Translations under genes and position numbers: made by a program | The notes under the pieces: generated by a model | What the model was told of the DNA's origin: nothing | What the model saw: only the letters and a program-made list of their open reading frames with translations | Database searches by the model: none | In this document: positions 40,715-49,573 of the stretch, piece by piece | How positions within the stretch are numbered: position 1 is the stretch's first letter | How the letters are laid out: every line of letters begins with the position of its first letter | DNA from: Actinomadura harenae | Lineage (GTDB): Bacteria > Actinomycetota > Actinomycetes > Streptosporangiales > Streptosporangiaceae | Length of the DNA: 64,000 nucleotides | NCBI RefSeq assembly: GCF_003696215.1 | Contig: NZ_RFFG01000006.1 | Location: 97,436 to 161,435, forward strand | Direction: 5' to 3'

Positions 40715-42422
40715 CCATCCGGTCCGGCCCGGCCTTCCCGGACGTGAGCAGGAGGTCGGCGGGGCCGAGATCCAGGACGTCCTCGCCCAGGTTGGCGGCC
40801 ACGCGGAAGCGTCCCCGGCGCATGATCGTCCAGGTGTCGCCCGTCTCGACGTGGACGCGGGTCAGGTCGGGGTCGGTGAACTCGGGATGCGCGCGGCGCA
40901 GGGCGATCAGCGCGCGGTACCAGTCCAGCAGTGCGCGGTGGCGTCCCTGGCCTGCGGCCGGTTCCGCCCAGTCGAGGACGGAGCGGCGGAAGGTATCCAC
41001 AGCCTGTGGATCGGGAACCTCGCCCTGCCAGCCGTGCGCGGCGAACTCGCGGCGGCGGCCCTCGGTGACCGCGCGGGCGAGCCAGGGCTCCCGGTGGTCG
41101 GTGAAGTAGCACCACGGGGTGGACGCGCCCCACTCCTCACCCATGAACAGCATCGGCGTGAACGGGCCGAGCAGCAGGAACGCCGCGCCGATCTTGAGCC
41201 GTTCGAGTGGGAGTCCTCGCTCGCCCGGGCCGCCGCCGGAGAGGCGGTCTCCGGCGGCGCGGTTGCCGACCTGGTCGTGGTTCTGGAGGGAGACGACGAA
41301 GCGGTGGGCCGGGGTCCGGGCGCGGTCGACCGGACGGCCGTGACGGCGTCCCCGGAACGCCGAGTAGCTCCCGTCGTGGACGAACGCGCTGGTCAGGGCC
41401 TTGGCGAGGGTGCGGGTGGAGCCGAAGTCGGTGTAGTAGCCCTGGCGTTCGCCGGTGAGGAGGGCGTGCAGGGCGTGGTGCACGTCGTCGTCCCACTGGG
41501 CGGTGAGCCCGTGGCCGCCCGCCTCGCGCGGGGCGATCACCCGCGGGTCGTTCAGGTCGGACTCGGCGACCAGGAACGTCCCGCGGCCGAGGCGGGCGGC
41601 CAGGGCGTCCACGGCGACCGACAGCTCCTCCAGGATGTGGACGGCCCGCTGGTCGCGGAGGGCGTGGACGGCGTCTAGGCGCAGGCCGTCCACGTGGAAG
41701 TCGCGCAGCCACATGAGGGCGTTCTCGACGACGAACGCGCGGACGCCGTCCGAGCCCGCCTGGTCGAAATTGATGGCGTCGCCCCAGGGGGTCGCGTAGG
41801 CGTCGGTGACGTACGGGCCGAACTCTTTGAGGTGGTTCCCGGACGGGCCCAGGTGGTTGTGGACGACGTCCAGGACGACGGCGATTCCTCGTGCGTGCGC
41901 GGTGTCGACGAACCGTTTCAGGGCGTCCGGGCCTCCGTAGGGCTCGTGGACGGCCCACAGGCACACGCCGTCGTAGCCCCAGCCTCGTTCGCCGGAGAAC
42001 GCGGCGACGGGCATCAGCTCCACGGCGTCCACGCCCAGGTCGACCAGGTGGCCGAGGCGCGCGGCGGCGGCGTCGAGCGTGCCCTCGGGGGTGAACGTGC
42101 CGACGTGGAGCTCGTAGAGGACGGATCCGGGGAGCGGACGTCCCCGCCATGAGGCGTCCGACCAGCGGAAGCGTGAGTGGTCGTAGACGCGGCCGGGGGC
42201 GTGGACCCCGCGCGGCTGCCAGGACGAGCGCGGGTCGGGGAGGACGTCGTCGCGGTCGTCCAGGAGGAACCCGTAGTCGGTGCCGTGGGCGGCGCCGGGG
42301 ATCTCGGCCGTCCACCAGCCGTCCTCGGCGGCGGTCAGCGGCTGGACGCGGCGCGGGCCGGGCTCCAGGAGCGCGACCGCGACCTTCCGTGCGTCCGGGG
42401 ACCAGACGGAGAATCGCGTCAT
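40653..42422 (-). CDS. treZ: Malto-oligosyltrehalose trehalohydrolase
   Basis: A 589-aa GH13 enzyme that releases trehalose from maltooligosyltrehalose. N-terminal CBM48-like domain (MTRFSVWSPDARKVAVALLE) then the catalytic barrel: YELHVGTFTPEGTLDAA, VVLDVVHNHLGPSGNHL, nucleophile Asp in FHVDGLRLDAVHAL, acid Glu in FLVAESDLNDPR, and SLQNHDQVGNRA. The block PMLFMGEEWGAS is typical of TreZ. ATG overlaps the treY stop (ATGA). With TreY it converts glycogen-type glucans to trehalose; a treX debranching gene is not in the window. Confidence 0.94.
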   Translation of the reverse strand: MTRFSVWSPDARKVAVALLEPGPRRVQPLTAAEDGWWTAEIPGAAHGTDYGFLLDDRDDVLPDPRSSWQPRGVHAPGRVYDHSRFRWSDASWRGRPLPGSVLYELHVGTFTPEGTLDAAAARLGHLVDLGVDAVELMPVAAFSGERGWGYDGVCLWAVHEPYGGPDALKRFVDTAHARGIAVVLDVVHNHLGPSGNHLKEFGPYVTDAYATPWGDAINFDQAGSDGVRAFVVENALMWLRDFHVDGLRLDAVHALRDQRAVHILEELSVAVDALAARLGRGTFLVAESDLNDPRVIAPREAGGHGLTAQWDDDVHHALHALLTGERQGYYTDFGSTRTLAKALTSAFVHDGSYSAFRGRRHGRPVDRARTPAHRFVVSLQNHDQVGNRAAGDRLSGGGPGERGLPLERLKIGAAFLLLGPFTPMLFMGEEWGASTPWCYFTDHREPWLARAVTEGRRREFAAHGWQGEVPDPQAVDTFRRSVLDWAEPAAGQGRHRALLDWYRALIALRRAHPEFTDPDLTRVHVETGDTWTIMRRGRFRVAANLGEDVLDLGPADLLLTSGKAGPDRMVSVWGTGVAVVADGGVREPT

Positions 42423-44737
42423 ACCGCCCCCTCGGGGACGAGGAGGGCAACGGGCAGCCGGTCGAGCACGGCGGCCAGGTCGAGTTGCGGGCCCTCGTGG
42501 ACGTACCCGGTGAGGACGTCGCGCCATCGCCCGTCGTGCGGGGCCAGGAGGGTGGAGGCCCAGCCGCCGCGCCGTTCCAGGGTGGCGGGGAGGCGGGTGG
42601 CGAGGGTGAGGGCGCGTCCGCGGCGGAAGGCCACGACGTGGTCGGCGGCCGGTCCGACGGCCGTCAGCGGCTCGTGCGGGCCGGGCGGGGCGAACCAGGC
42701 GGGCCGGTCGCGGCGGAGGCGGAGGGCACGGGACGTGACCAGCAGTTTCTCGTCGTCGAGGCCGCCAGGGGCGCGGTTGTCGTCGAGGCGGGCGAGACGG
42801 GCGCGGCGGCGTCCGAAGTCGACCGGACGGCGGTTGTCGGGGTCGACCAGGGCGCGTCCGACCAGCTCACAGCCCTGGTAGAGGTCGGGGACGCCGGGCA
42901 TGGTCAGCTGGACGATCTTCTGGCCCAGCACGTTCGCGCGCGTCCAGGGCTCGATGCGGGCGACGAAGCGGGCGATCTCGTACGGAATCCGAGAGGCCAG
43001 GATGGTGTGGAGATGACGGAGTACCTGCTGTTCGTAGGCTTTGTTCGGAGTGATCCAGTTCGTGGTGGTCTTGGCCTCGCGCATGGCCTTGAGCAGGTAG
43101 CCGGACATCCGGTCCTCGGTGATCGGCCAGGCGCCGACGAGCGTCTGCCACATCAGCTGTTCGAGGTCGGGTTCCAGCGGGGACGACGGCGCGCGCCAGC
43201 CGGTGACCGCGGCCTCCCACGCGTCCGGGATCTCGGCGAGGACGGCGAGCCGCGCCCGGACGTCCTCCTGCCGCTTGGTGTCGTGCGTGGACAGGGTCGT
43301 CATGGTCAGCGGCCAGTCCGCGGCGACGCGCCGGCAGAACGCGTGGAACTCGGCGGGCGCGACGGCGAAGCGCGCGGGATCGCCGCCGACCTCGTTCAGC
43401 GCGGACAGGCGCGACCAGCGGTAGAACGCGGTGTCCTCGACGCCCTTCGCCGCGAGCGGCGCGCTGACCTGCTGGAACCGCACGACGAACTCCGGGTCGC
43501 CGTACAGCGCCTCGCGGACGACGGCCGGGACGAGCGGCGCGCGGCAGCGCCTCGCCGCCTCGGTCAGCACGCGGAGCGCCTGGTCGGACGGCCCCGCGCC
43601 GGGCACGACGTACGCGCGGTACACCTTGATCGCGACGAGCAGTTCGAGGAGCGCGTCGCGCAGGGCCCCGGAGTCGTCGGAGGGACGGGCCCGGACGAGG
43701 ACGCGGTGCAGCCGGTCGACCTCCGGGCGCAGCGTGTGCTCGGCCGCGTGCCGGCGTGACGCCCGCTCGACCTCGGCGAAGGTCGTCGATCGTCCGGTGA
43801 GGCGGGCATGGATCTCGGTCAGGGCCCTTTCCCCGGCCGGATCAAGGAAGAGCCCGCCGACCATGCCGAGCGCGTCGTAGCCGGTGGTGCCCGCGCAGAC
43901 CCATCCGGCGGGCAGCTCCTCGCCGCGCGCGGTGATCTTCTCGACGAGGATCCAGCGGCGCGTCCGGGACGTGTCGCGTTCAGGGCCGCGTTCGGAGGCG
44001 TTGCGTTCAGGGTCGCGTTCGGAAGCGTTGTGGTCGGAGCGGTCGTGTCCTGGGGCGATGCGGTCGGAGAGGCGGCGGAGGTAGGCGCGCGGGTCGGTGA
44101 GGCCGTCGAGGTGGTCGATGCGGAGGCCGTCCACGAGGCCGTCCCGGACGAGCCGGATGATCAGCGCGTGCGTGGCGTCGAACACGTCCGGATCCTCCTG
44201 GCGGAGCGCGATCAGTCCGGAGATGTCGAAGAAGCGACGGTAGTTCGGTTCGCCCTGCCCGGGTGGGACGAGGCGTCCGCCGCCGGCGTCCCAGTCCACG
44301 TCGAACCAGTGCGCGTACGGGGATTTCGGGCCGTCCGCAAGGACGGACTCGACGGCCGGTCCGTGGAACGCCATGTGGTTCGGGACGATGCCGAGCAGGA
44401 CGCGCAGTCCCTGGGACCGGAAGCGGCCGACCATCGCGGTGAACGCGTCCTCTCCGCCGAGCTCGGCGGAGATCCGTCCATGATCGACGACGTCGTATCC
44501 GTGGGTGGAGCCGGGCGCGGCCTGGAGCACGGGCGACAGGTGGACGTGCGAGACGCCGAGGTCCTTGAGGTAGGGCGCGAGGGCCGCCGCCTCGGCGAAC
44601 CCGAAGCGCGGCGGGGTCAGCTGGAGGCGATATGTCCCGGACGGCGCGTCCAGCCCGGAATTCCGGCCGGACGGCGTGTCCGGACGCGCCCCCTGGGGCT
44701 CCTGAGGGCCGATCTCACCGGACCGTCCGCGCGTCAC
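42419..44737 (-). CDS. treY: Malto-oligosyltrehalose synthase
   Basis: A 772-aa GH13 intramolecular transglucosylase that turns the reducing end of a maltodextrin into an alpha,alpha-1,1 linkage. Recognisable blocks are GTYRLQLTPPRFGFAEAAAL, VSHVHLSPVLQAAPGSTHGYDVVDH, IVPNHMAFHG, VDGLRIDHLDGLTDPRAYLR with the nucleophile, ILVEKITARGEELP with the acid, and PGVPDLYQGCELVGRALVDPDNR. GTG 44737 follows GGGAGGGG. An unusual insertion of repeated NASERDPERNASERGPER-like sequence follows the nucleophile region, where DNA 43975-44040 shows short direct repeats. First gene of treY-treZ. Confidence 0.94.
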   Translation of the reverse strand: MTRGRSGEIGPQEPQGARPDTPSGRNSGLDAPSGTYRLQLTPPRFGFAEAAALAPYLKDLGVSHVHLSPVLQAAPGSTHGYDVVDHGRISAELGGEDAFTAMVGRFRSQGLRVLLGIVPNHMAFHGPAVESVLADGPKSPYAHWFDVDWDAGGGRLVPPGQGEPNYRRFFDISGLIALRQEDPDVFDATHALIIRLVRDGLVDGLRIDHLDGLTDPRAYLRRLSDRIAPGHDRSDHNASERDPERNASERGPERDTSRTRRWILVEKITARGEELPAGWVCAGTTGYDALGMVGGLFLDPAGERALTEIHARLTGRSTTFAEVERASRRHAAEHTLRPEVDRLHRVLVRARPSDDSGALRDALLELLVAIKVYRAYVVPGAGPSDQALRVLTEAARRCRAPLVPAVVREALYGDPEFVVRFQQVSAPLAAKGVEDTAFYRWSRLSALNEVGGDPARFAVAPAEFHAFCRRVAADWPLTMTTLSTHDTKRQEDVRARLAVLAEIPDAWEAAVTGWRAPSSPLEPDLEQLMWQTLVGAWPITEDRMSGYLLKAMREAKTTTNWITPNKAYEQQVLRHLHTILASRIPYEIARFVARIEPWTRANVLGQKIVQLTMPGVPDLYQGCELVGRALVDPDNRRPVDFGRRRARLARLDDNRAPGGLDDEKLLVTSRALRLRRDRPAWFAPPGPHEPLTAVGPAADHVVAFRRGRALTLATRLPATLERRGGWASTLLAPHDGRWRDVLTGYVHEGPQLDLAAVLDRLPVALLVPEGAV

Positions 44738-44836
44738 CGGCCACCCCTCCCATCGCTGGGAGGGAACCTTTCCCTCTGAGGGTTAGATCACACCGATCAG
44801 GACGGGACTGGCCATACCGGGCATCGGTCGCCTACA

Positions 44837-44855
44837 TTAGGCATGCCTTACCTTA
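44837..44855. promoter_or_regulatory. IdeR/DmdR-type iron box before bfd-bfr
   Basis: TTAGGCATGCCTTACCTTA matches 13 of 19 positions of the actinobacterial iron box (TTAGGTTAGGCTAACCTAA). It overlaps TACATT (44833-44838), a possible -10. Iron-dependent control of an iron-storage pair is expected biologically. Confidence 0.6.
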
Positions 44856-44897
44856 TTGAGGTCGTCCTTACCCCTGCTCCCGAGAGGCTCCGCGCGC

Positions 44898-45329
44898 ATG
44901 TACGTCTGCGTCTGCAACGCCGTCACCGAGGATGACGTGCGCGGCTGCATGCTCGACGGCGGTTGCCGCGGAGTCCGCGAGGTCAAGGACGCCTGCGGCT
45001 GGAAGCCCGGCTGCGGATCCTGCACCCGCCGACTGTATTCGCTGGTCAGCGAGGTGAACACGGCCACCGACCTGGTCGACGCGATCACCGGCGGCCCCGT
45101 CCCGCCCGTCCTCCCGGCCGACACCCCCGCCCCGCCCCTCGGCACCCCCGCGCCCGGCGCGACGCGTCCCGCGTGCGGCGCGGGCACCGCCGGGCCGCCC
45201 GCATGCGTGGCGGGCGAGCCGGGACCGGCTCCGGAGGGGCGCGTCCAGGACGCGCCGAAGGTGCTCGTCCCGGCGGAACGCCTCCTCGCGCCGGTCCGTT
45301 CGCGCTGGCTGCGCGACACCGCCGCCTGA
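44898..45329 (+). CDS. bfd: Bacterioferritin-associated ferredoxin-like protein with long tail
   Basis: A 143-aa protein. Residues 1-60 are a Bfd-type [2Fe-2S] domain with the C-x-C and C-x2-C pattern: MYVCVCNAVTEDDV (C4, C6) and ACGWKPGCGSC supplying the last pair. Bfd proteins donate electrons to bacterioferritin so that stored iron is released. The usual length is 60-75 residues; here an extra 80 residues of Pro/Ala/Gly-rich sequence with two further cysteines (RPACGAG, PPACVAG) follow. ATG 44898 is in the canonical family position. An iron box precedes it and bacterioferritin follows 30 bases later. Confidence 0.85.
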   Translation: MYVCVCNAVTEDDVRGCMLDGGCRGVREVKDACGWKPGCGSCTRRLYSLVSEVNTATDLVDAITGGPVPPVLPADTPAPPLGTPAPGATRPACGAGTAGPPACVAGEPGPAPEGRVQDAPKVLVPAERLLAPVRSRWLRDTAA

Positions 45330-45359
45330 CACTGTCCGATCACGGAGCGTCATGGAACC

Positions 45360-45860
45360 ATGGCGCCCATGGAAGGCGACAAGGACATCATCGCGCTGCT
45401 CAACGAGCAGCTCACCGCGGAGCTGACCGCGATCAACCAGTACTTCCTGCACTCGAAGATGCAGCAGGACTGGGGCTTCGACCGGATGGCCAAGAAGAGC
45501 CGGGACGAGTCGTTCGACGAGATGCGGCACGCCGAGCGGCTCACCGAACGGATCCTGTTCCTCGATGGCCTGCCGAACTACCAGAAGATCGGCACGCTCC
45601 GTATCGGGCAGACGATCGTCGAGCAGCTCCGGGCCGATCTCCAGATCGAGCTGGAGGCCGTCGCGCGGCTGCGTCCGGGCATCGACCTCATGCGCTCACG
45701 CGGCGACATCACCTCCGCGCGCCTGTTCGAGGACATCCTCGACGACGAGGAGGACCACATCGACTACCTGGAGACCGAGCTCGGCCTCGTCGAGATGCTC
45801 GGCGAGCAGAACTACCTCCAGCGCCTCACCGAAGGCCCCGAGGAGACCGGCTCCGACTGA
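45360..45860 (+). CDS. bfr: Bacterioferritin
   Basis: A 166-aa haem-containing ferritin (24-mer iron store). After MAP it reads MEGDKDIIALLNEQL, so the family-standard start is ATG 45369, nine bases inside. Ferroxidase residues are in LTAELTAINQYFLHSKM, SFDEMRHAERLTERILFL and DILDDEEDHIDYLETEL; the haem-ligating methionine is the M of DEMRHAER (M52 in family numbering). ARL and GLVEMLGEQNYLQRL finish the fold. In operon with bfd, 30 bases downstream, under the iron box. Confidence 0.94.
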   Translation: MAPMEGDKDIIALLNEQLTAELTAINQYFLHSKMQQDWGFDRMAKKSRDESFDEMRHAERLTERILFLDGLPNYQKIGTLRIGQTIVEQLRADLQIELEAVARLRPGIDLMRSRGDITSARLFEDILDDEEDHIDYLETELGLVEMLGEQNYLQRLTEGPEETGSD

Positions 45861-45917
45861 CCCGCCGCCCCACCCCGCCGCAAGCGGGTGGGTGGGGTGG
45901 GGTCAGGGGGCAGGGGG

Positions 45918-46790
45918 TCAGGGGGTCAGGGTGGTCAGGGATCGGCACAGGGACCAGACGGCGTTCTGGGCTTCGGGGTCCAGGGCCCCCTTGGGCCAGG
46001 TGGCGATGCGGGACCTGGCGTCGACATAGAGGGCGGTGCGGCCCGCGACGTCGGGGCTCGAGGCCAGGTGGACGCTCGATCTCGCCGACTTCGCCAGGTC
46101 GGACAGCAGAAGCGGGCCGACGAGTTTGAGCAGTGGCATGACCGGCCTGAACAGGTACGGGAAGGCGCGTGCCGGGGTGGCCTGGTTCCCTGGGGTGTAG
46201 GCGTGGCCCGGGTAGGCGACGTTGACGGTGATGCCGTCGCCGTCCAGCCGCTCCGCGAAGCTGCGGCTCATCGCCATCAGCGCCGTCTTGGCCTGGTTGT
46301 AGTGCGCGAACGTCCAGCCCAGGAAGCGTTTCTCGGCCTGGAGGTTGGCGGGGTCGATCGTGCCGTCCGGGAGGCCGCCGGTCAGGTTGACGACGCGCGC
46401 CGCGTCCGCCGCCCGGAGACGGGGCAGGAGCAGGCAGGTCAGCGCGTAGGGCGCGAGGACGTTGACGGCGAAGGTGAACTCGACGCCGTCGCCGGTGAGG
46501 CGCCGCTCGGGGGTCATGCCGCCGGCGTTGTTCACCAGGACGTCCAGCCTGTCGTGTTCTTCGGCGAAGCGGGCGGCGAGGCCGCGCAGGCCGTCGAGGC
46601 TGGAGAGGTCGGCGATCAGGGGTGTGACCTCGGCGCCCGTCGCGGCGGTGAGGGCGGCGGCCGCGGCCCTCGCGCGGTCCGGGTTCCGCCCGACGATGAT
46701 CACTCGTGCGCCGAGGAGGGCCAGGCCGCGCGCGGTCTCCCGGCCGATCCCCGCCGTTCCTCCGGTCACCATGACGGTCTTCCCCTGCAT
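45918..46790 (-). CDS. Short-chain dehydrogenase/reductase (retinol-dehydrogenase-like)
   Basis: A 290-aa classical SDR started at ATG 46790 with GAGGAGG upstream. Cofactor loop VTGGTAGIGRETA, strand 2 IVGRNPDRA (Arg favours NADPH), DLSSLDGLR, structural NNAGGM, and active-site HYNQAKTALM (YxxxK). The usual catalytic serine region reads VVNLTGGLPDG, so Thr may substitute. Long C-terminal part resembles the retinol/WWOX-like subgroup. Convergent with bfr behind a C-rich/G-rich hairpin (around 45866-45900) and divergent from the TetR-GNAT fusion, which is the likely regulator. Confidence 0.86.
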   Translation of the reverse strand: MQGKTVMVTGGTAGIGRETARGLALLGARVIIVGRNPDRARAAAAALTAATGAEVTPLIADLSSLDGLRGLAARFAEEHDRLDVLVNNAGGMTPERRLTGDGVEFTFAVNVLAPYALTCLLLPRLRAADAARVVNLTGGLPDGTIDPANLQAEKRFLGWTFAHYNQAKTALMAMSRSFAERLDGDGITVNVAYPGHAYTPGNQATPARAFPYLFRPVMPLLKLVGPLLLSDLAKSARSSVHLASSPDVAGRTALYVDARSRIATWPKGALDPEAQNAVWSLCRSLTTLTP

Positions 46791-46884
46791 GCTGCCTCCT
46801 CGCGCGTGGGCGGACGTCATCGAACGCCGTTCATGTCACCGAGTGCCATGTTAGTCACATAGTTGCATAAAGTACCCTTCGTGC

Positions 46885-47976
46885 ATGAGCGGTGCGGAGA
46901 CGATGGGGCTGCGGGAGCGGACGCGGCGCGCGGTGCGGCGGGAACTGGCCGGCCTCGCGCTCCGGATGTTCGTGGAACGCGGCTACGAGGCCACGACGGT
47001 CGAGGACATCGCCGCCGCGGCGGGACTGTCCAAGCGGAGCTTCTTCCGCTACTTCCCCGCCAAGGAGGACGTTCTGTTCGGCGACGTCGAGGATCTTGCC
47101 GTGCAGATCGCGGACGAGGTCCGGACACGTCCGCAGGGCGAGTCCGCCTGGGAATGCCTGCACGCCGTCCTGCGGGAGTGGGAGCCGCGCCTCCACACCG
47201 CCCAGCGTGATCTGGACGCCCTGCGTCTCATCGAGACGACCCCGCCGCTGCGCGCCCGCCTCCACCAGAAGCGCGACGAGCTGCGCGCGCTGGTCGCCGC
47301 CGCGCTGCGCGAACGGCCCGGAGCCGACCTCGACGCGTTCACCGCCGACCTGCTCACCGCCGCCGCCGGAGCCGCCCTGGACGCCGCGTCCCGCGAATGG
47401 CTCCGCACGGACGGCACCGCCGACCGCGCCGCGCTCATCGACCGCGCCTTCGCCGCCCTGGCCCCGGCGCCCGCGAGGACGGCCGAGCCGCGACGGTTCC
47501 GGCTCGACGCCCCGCTCGGCGTCCTGCCCGTCCCGGAGGACCACGGTTTCCGGAACCCGGCGCCGTCCGACGTGCCCGCGCTCGGCGACCTGATGTGGCG
47601 CGCCTACCAGGGGACGCCCGATCAGGCGGACGCAGGCGCCGACGTCCCCGCCGCGATCGAGGAGATCGGGCTGCTGTTCGCGGGCGAGCACGGGCGGTTC
47701 GTCCCGTCCGCGTCGTTCCTCGCCGAGGACGGGGAGGGGCGCCCGGTCGCCGCCTCCCTGGTCACGCTGTGGAAGGGCGTCCCGCTGCTGGCCTACCTGT
47801 TCACCTCGCCGGACCACGTCGGCCAGGGGCTGGGACGCCGCCTGGCCCTGGCGTCCATGCACGCCCTCGCCGACCAGGGCCACGAGCTGCTGTCCCTCGC
47901 CGTCACCGAGGACAACGTGCGGGCCCGCCGCCTCTACGAGTCGATCGGCTTCGTCCCGCACGTCCCGTCCGCCTGA
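46885..47976 (+). CDS. TetR regulator fused to a GNAT acetyltransferase domain
   Basis: A 363-aa single frame with two domains. Residues 10-60 are a TetR HTH (ALRMFVERGYEATTVEDIAA, then GLSKRSFFRYFPAKEDVLFG), and 60-200 the helical ligand domain. Residues about 215-360 are a GNAT fold: FRNPAPSDVPALGDLMWRAY, FTSPDHVGQGLGRRLALASM with the acetyl-CoA loop, and SLAVTEDNVRARRLYESIGF. Both halves look intact. ATG 46885 lies six bases after TACCCT. Divergent from an SDR gene that it probably controls. The fusion suggests acetyl-CoA-dependent modification tied to DNA binding, or substrate detoxification by the sensor itself. Confidence 0.85.
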   Translation: MSGAETMGLRERTRRAVRRELAGLALRMFVERGYEATTVEDIAAAAGLSKRSFFRYFPAKEDVLFGDVEDLAVQIADEVRTRPQGESAWECLHAVLREWEPRLHTAQRDLDALRLIETTPPLRARLHQKRDELRALVAAALRERPGADLDAFTADLLTAAAGAALDAASREWLRTDGTADRAALIDRAFAALAPAPARTAEPRRFRLDAPLGVLPVPEDHGFRNPAPSDVPALGDLMWRAYQGTPDQADAGADVPAAIEEIGLLFAGEHGRFVPSASFLAEDGEGRPVAASLVTLWKGVPLLAYLFTSPDHVGQGLGRRLALASMHALADQGHELLSLAVTEDNVRARRLYESIGFVPHVPSA

Positions 47977-48002
47977 CCGGCCGGACGCCGGTCGGACGCC
48001 GG

Positions 48003-48848
48003 TCAGCGGAAGGCGGGGGCGTTGTCGCGGGCCCAGTCGGCGTAGGCGCGCGGGGCGCGGCCGAGGACGCGTTCGACGTCCGGGCTGAGGCGGAGTTCCG
48101 CCTCGGTCGGCTCGCCGAGGATCGACAGGGTCGTCTCGGCGACGGGCTCGGGCATGAACGCCAGCATGTGCTCGAGGGCCTGCTCACGGGTCAGGTCGAC
48201 GAACCGGACGGGCTCCCCCAGCGCGTCGCCGAGGGCCTCCGCCTGCCGCCTCGGCGTGACGAGGGCGGGGCCGGTCAGCTCGTAGACCCGTCCGGCGTGG
48301 CCGTCCTCGCGGAGGACGGACGCGCCGACCGCGGCGATGTCGGACGGGTCGATGACCGGCAGCCCGACGTCTCCGAACGGCGCGGCGACGGTCCGCGACG
48401 CGCGGACGGACTCGATCCACGCGTAGGTGTTGCTGGCGAAGCCGCCCGGGCGCAGGATCGTCCAGTCGAGGCCCGAGTCGCGGACGGCGTCCTCGATGGC
48501 CTTGGCGACGACGCCGTGCGAGGCCGAGTCCGGACGCGTCACCACGCCCTGCGAGGACAGCAGGACCACGCGGCGCACACCGCCCGCCTTGGCCGCGTCG
48601 AGGACGGCGCGCGGGTCGATCAGGTGCGCGCTCGCCCCGCCGTTCTGGAGGAACAGCGCGTCCGCGCCGTCGAGGACGGAACGGAGGGCGTCCGCGTCGG
48701 TGAGGTCGGCGCGGACGTGCCGGACGCCGTCCGGGACGTCCTGGGCCGAGATGTTCCGGGACGTCGCCGTCACCCGCTCGCCGTCCGCCGCGAGCGTCCG
48801 CACGAGCGCGCCGCCGACGTTTCCGGTCGCTCCGGTCACCACGATCAT
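48003..48848 (-). CDS. NmrA-like NAD(P)H-binding oxidoreductase (atypical SDR)
   Basis: A 281-aa protein beginning MIVVTGATGNVGGALVRTLA, the atypical-SDR GxxGxxG loop, followed by VTATSRN, VRADLTDADALRS and GVRRVVLLSSQGV. The active-site tyrosine of classical SDRs is absent, as in the NmrA/quinone-reductase-like group; WTILRPGGFASNTYAW is the typical substrate-side loop. Likely reduces a quinone or redox-senses NADP. GGGAGA precedes ATG 48848. Divergent from a TetR gene with a shared inverted repeat, so probably regulated by it. Confidence 0.86.
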   Translation of the reverse strand: MIVVTGATGNVGGALVRTLAADGERVTATSRNISAQDVPDGVRHVRADLTDADALRSVLDGADALFLQNGGASAHLIDPRAVLDAAKAGGVRRVVLLSSQGVVTRPDSASHGVVAKAIEDAVRDSGLDWTILRPGGFASNTYAWIESVRASRTVAAPFGDVGLPVIDPSDIAAVGASVLREDGHAGRVYELTGPALVTPRRQAEALGDALGEPVRFVDLTREQALEHMLAFMPEPVAETTLSILGEPTEAELRLSPDVERVLGRAPRAYADWARDNAPAFR

Positions 48849-48880
48849 GTCGTCTCCCAGGTAGTTGTTAGTTAGTTGGC

Positions 48881-48941
48881 TGACTCACTTGCCTGGCATG
48901 ACCGTAGCACGAGCGGACCGGGGTCTGTCTATAGTGAGTCA
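48881..48941. promoter_or_regulatory. Candidate TetR operator pair and leaderless promoter
   Basis: TGACTCACT (48881-48889) and AGTGAGTCA (48933-48941) are perfect 9-bp complements flanking the centre of the divergent region. The right copy overlaps TATAGT (48930-48935), a -10 seven bases before the GTG at 48943. Each half is accompanied by AGTTGG or its complement, suggesting two similar operators. Confidence 0.55.
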
Positions 48942-48942
48942 G

Positions 48943-49536
48943 GTGACCAACTCAACGAAGACGCGCGGAGCCGACAAGCGGAGGCGCCTCACCGCGGCCG
49001 CCGCCGAGGTCGTCCACCACCAGGGCGCGGAGCGCACGACGATCGCCGACATCGCCAAGGCCGCCGACGTGCCGGTCGGGAACGTCTACTACTACTTCAA
49101 GACCAAGGACGACCTGGTCGAGGCCGCCCTGTCCGAGCACGCCGGGAACCTGGCCGCGATCACCGCCGAGCTCGACACGCTCCCGGACCCGCTCGACCGA
49201 CTGAAGGCCCTGGTCGAGGCGTGGGTCGGGCAGCGCGACACCGCCGCCCGCTACGGCTGCCCGACCGGGACTCTGGCCTCCGAGCTGGGCAAACGCGAGG
49301 ACGGCGGCCTGAGCGACGAGGCGGGGCGGGTCATCCGGCTGCTGCTGACCTGGGTCGAGCGTCAGTTCCGCGAGCTCGGCCTGGACGACCCCGGCGACCT
49401 CGCCCTCACCTTCGTCGGCGCCTACCAGGGCATGTCCCTGCTGGCCAACGCCCTCCGCGACCCCGGCGTCATGACCGGCCAGGGCGCCCGCCTCACCCGC
49501 TGGCTCGACGACCTCACCGCCGACGCGCGGCGGTGA
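48943..49536 (+). CDS. TetR family transcriptional regulator
   Basis: A 197-aa repressor started at GTG 48943, just after a TATAGT -10 box. The HTH is KRRRLTAAAAEVVHHQGAER, TTIADIAKAADVPVGNVYYYFKTKDDLV; the C-terminal ligand domain starts with EALSEHAGNL-type sequence and includes ARYGCPTGTLASELGKRED, matching the AcrR_C/YxaF-like subgroup that often senses quinones or flavonoids. Divergent from the NmrA-like reductase gene, which it probably represses. Confidence 0.9.
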   Translation: MTNSTKTRGADKRRRLTAAAAEVVHHQGAERTTIADIAKAADVPVGNVYYYFKTKDDLVEAALSEHAGNLAAITAELDTLPDPLDRLKALVEAWVGQRDTAARYGCPTGTLASELGKREDGGLSDEAGRVIRLLLTWVERQFRELGLDDPGDLALTFVGAYQGMSLLANALRDPGVMTGQGARLTRWLDDLTADARR

Positions 49537-49573
49537 GGCCCGGTTCAACGGCGGGCGGGCGCCCGGCCCGGGG

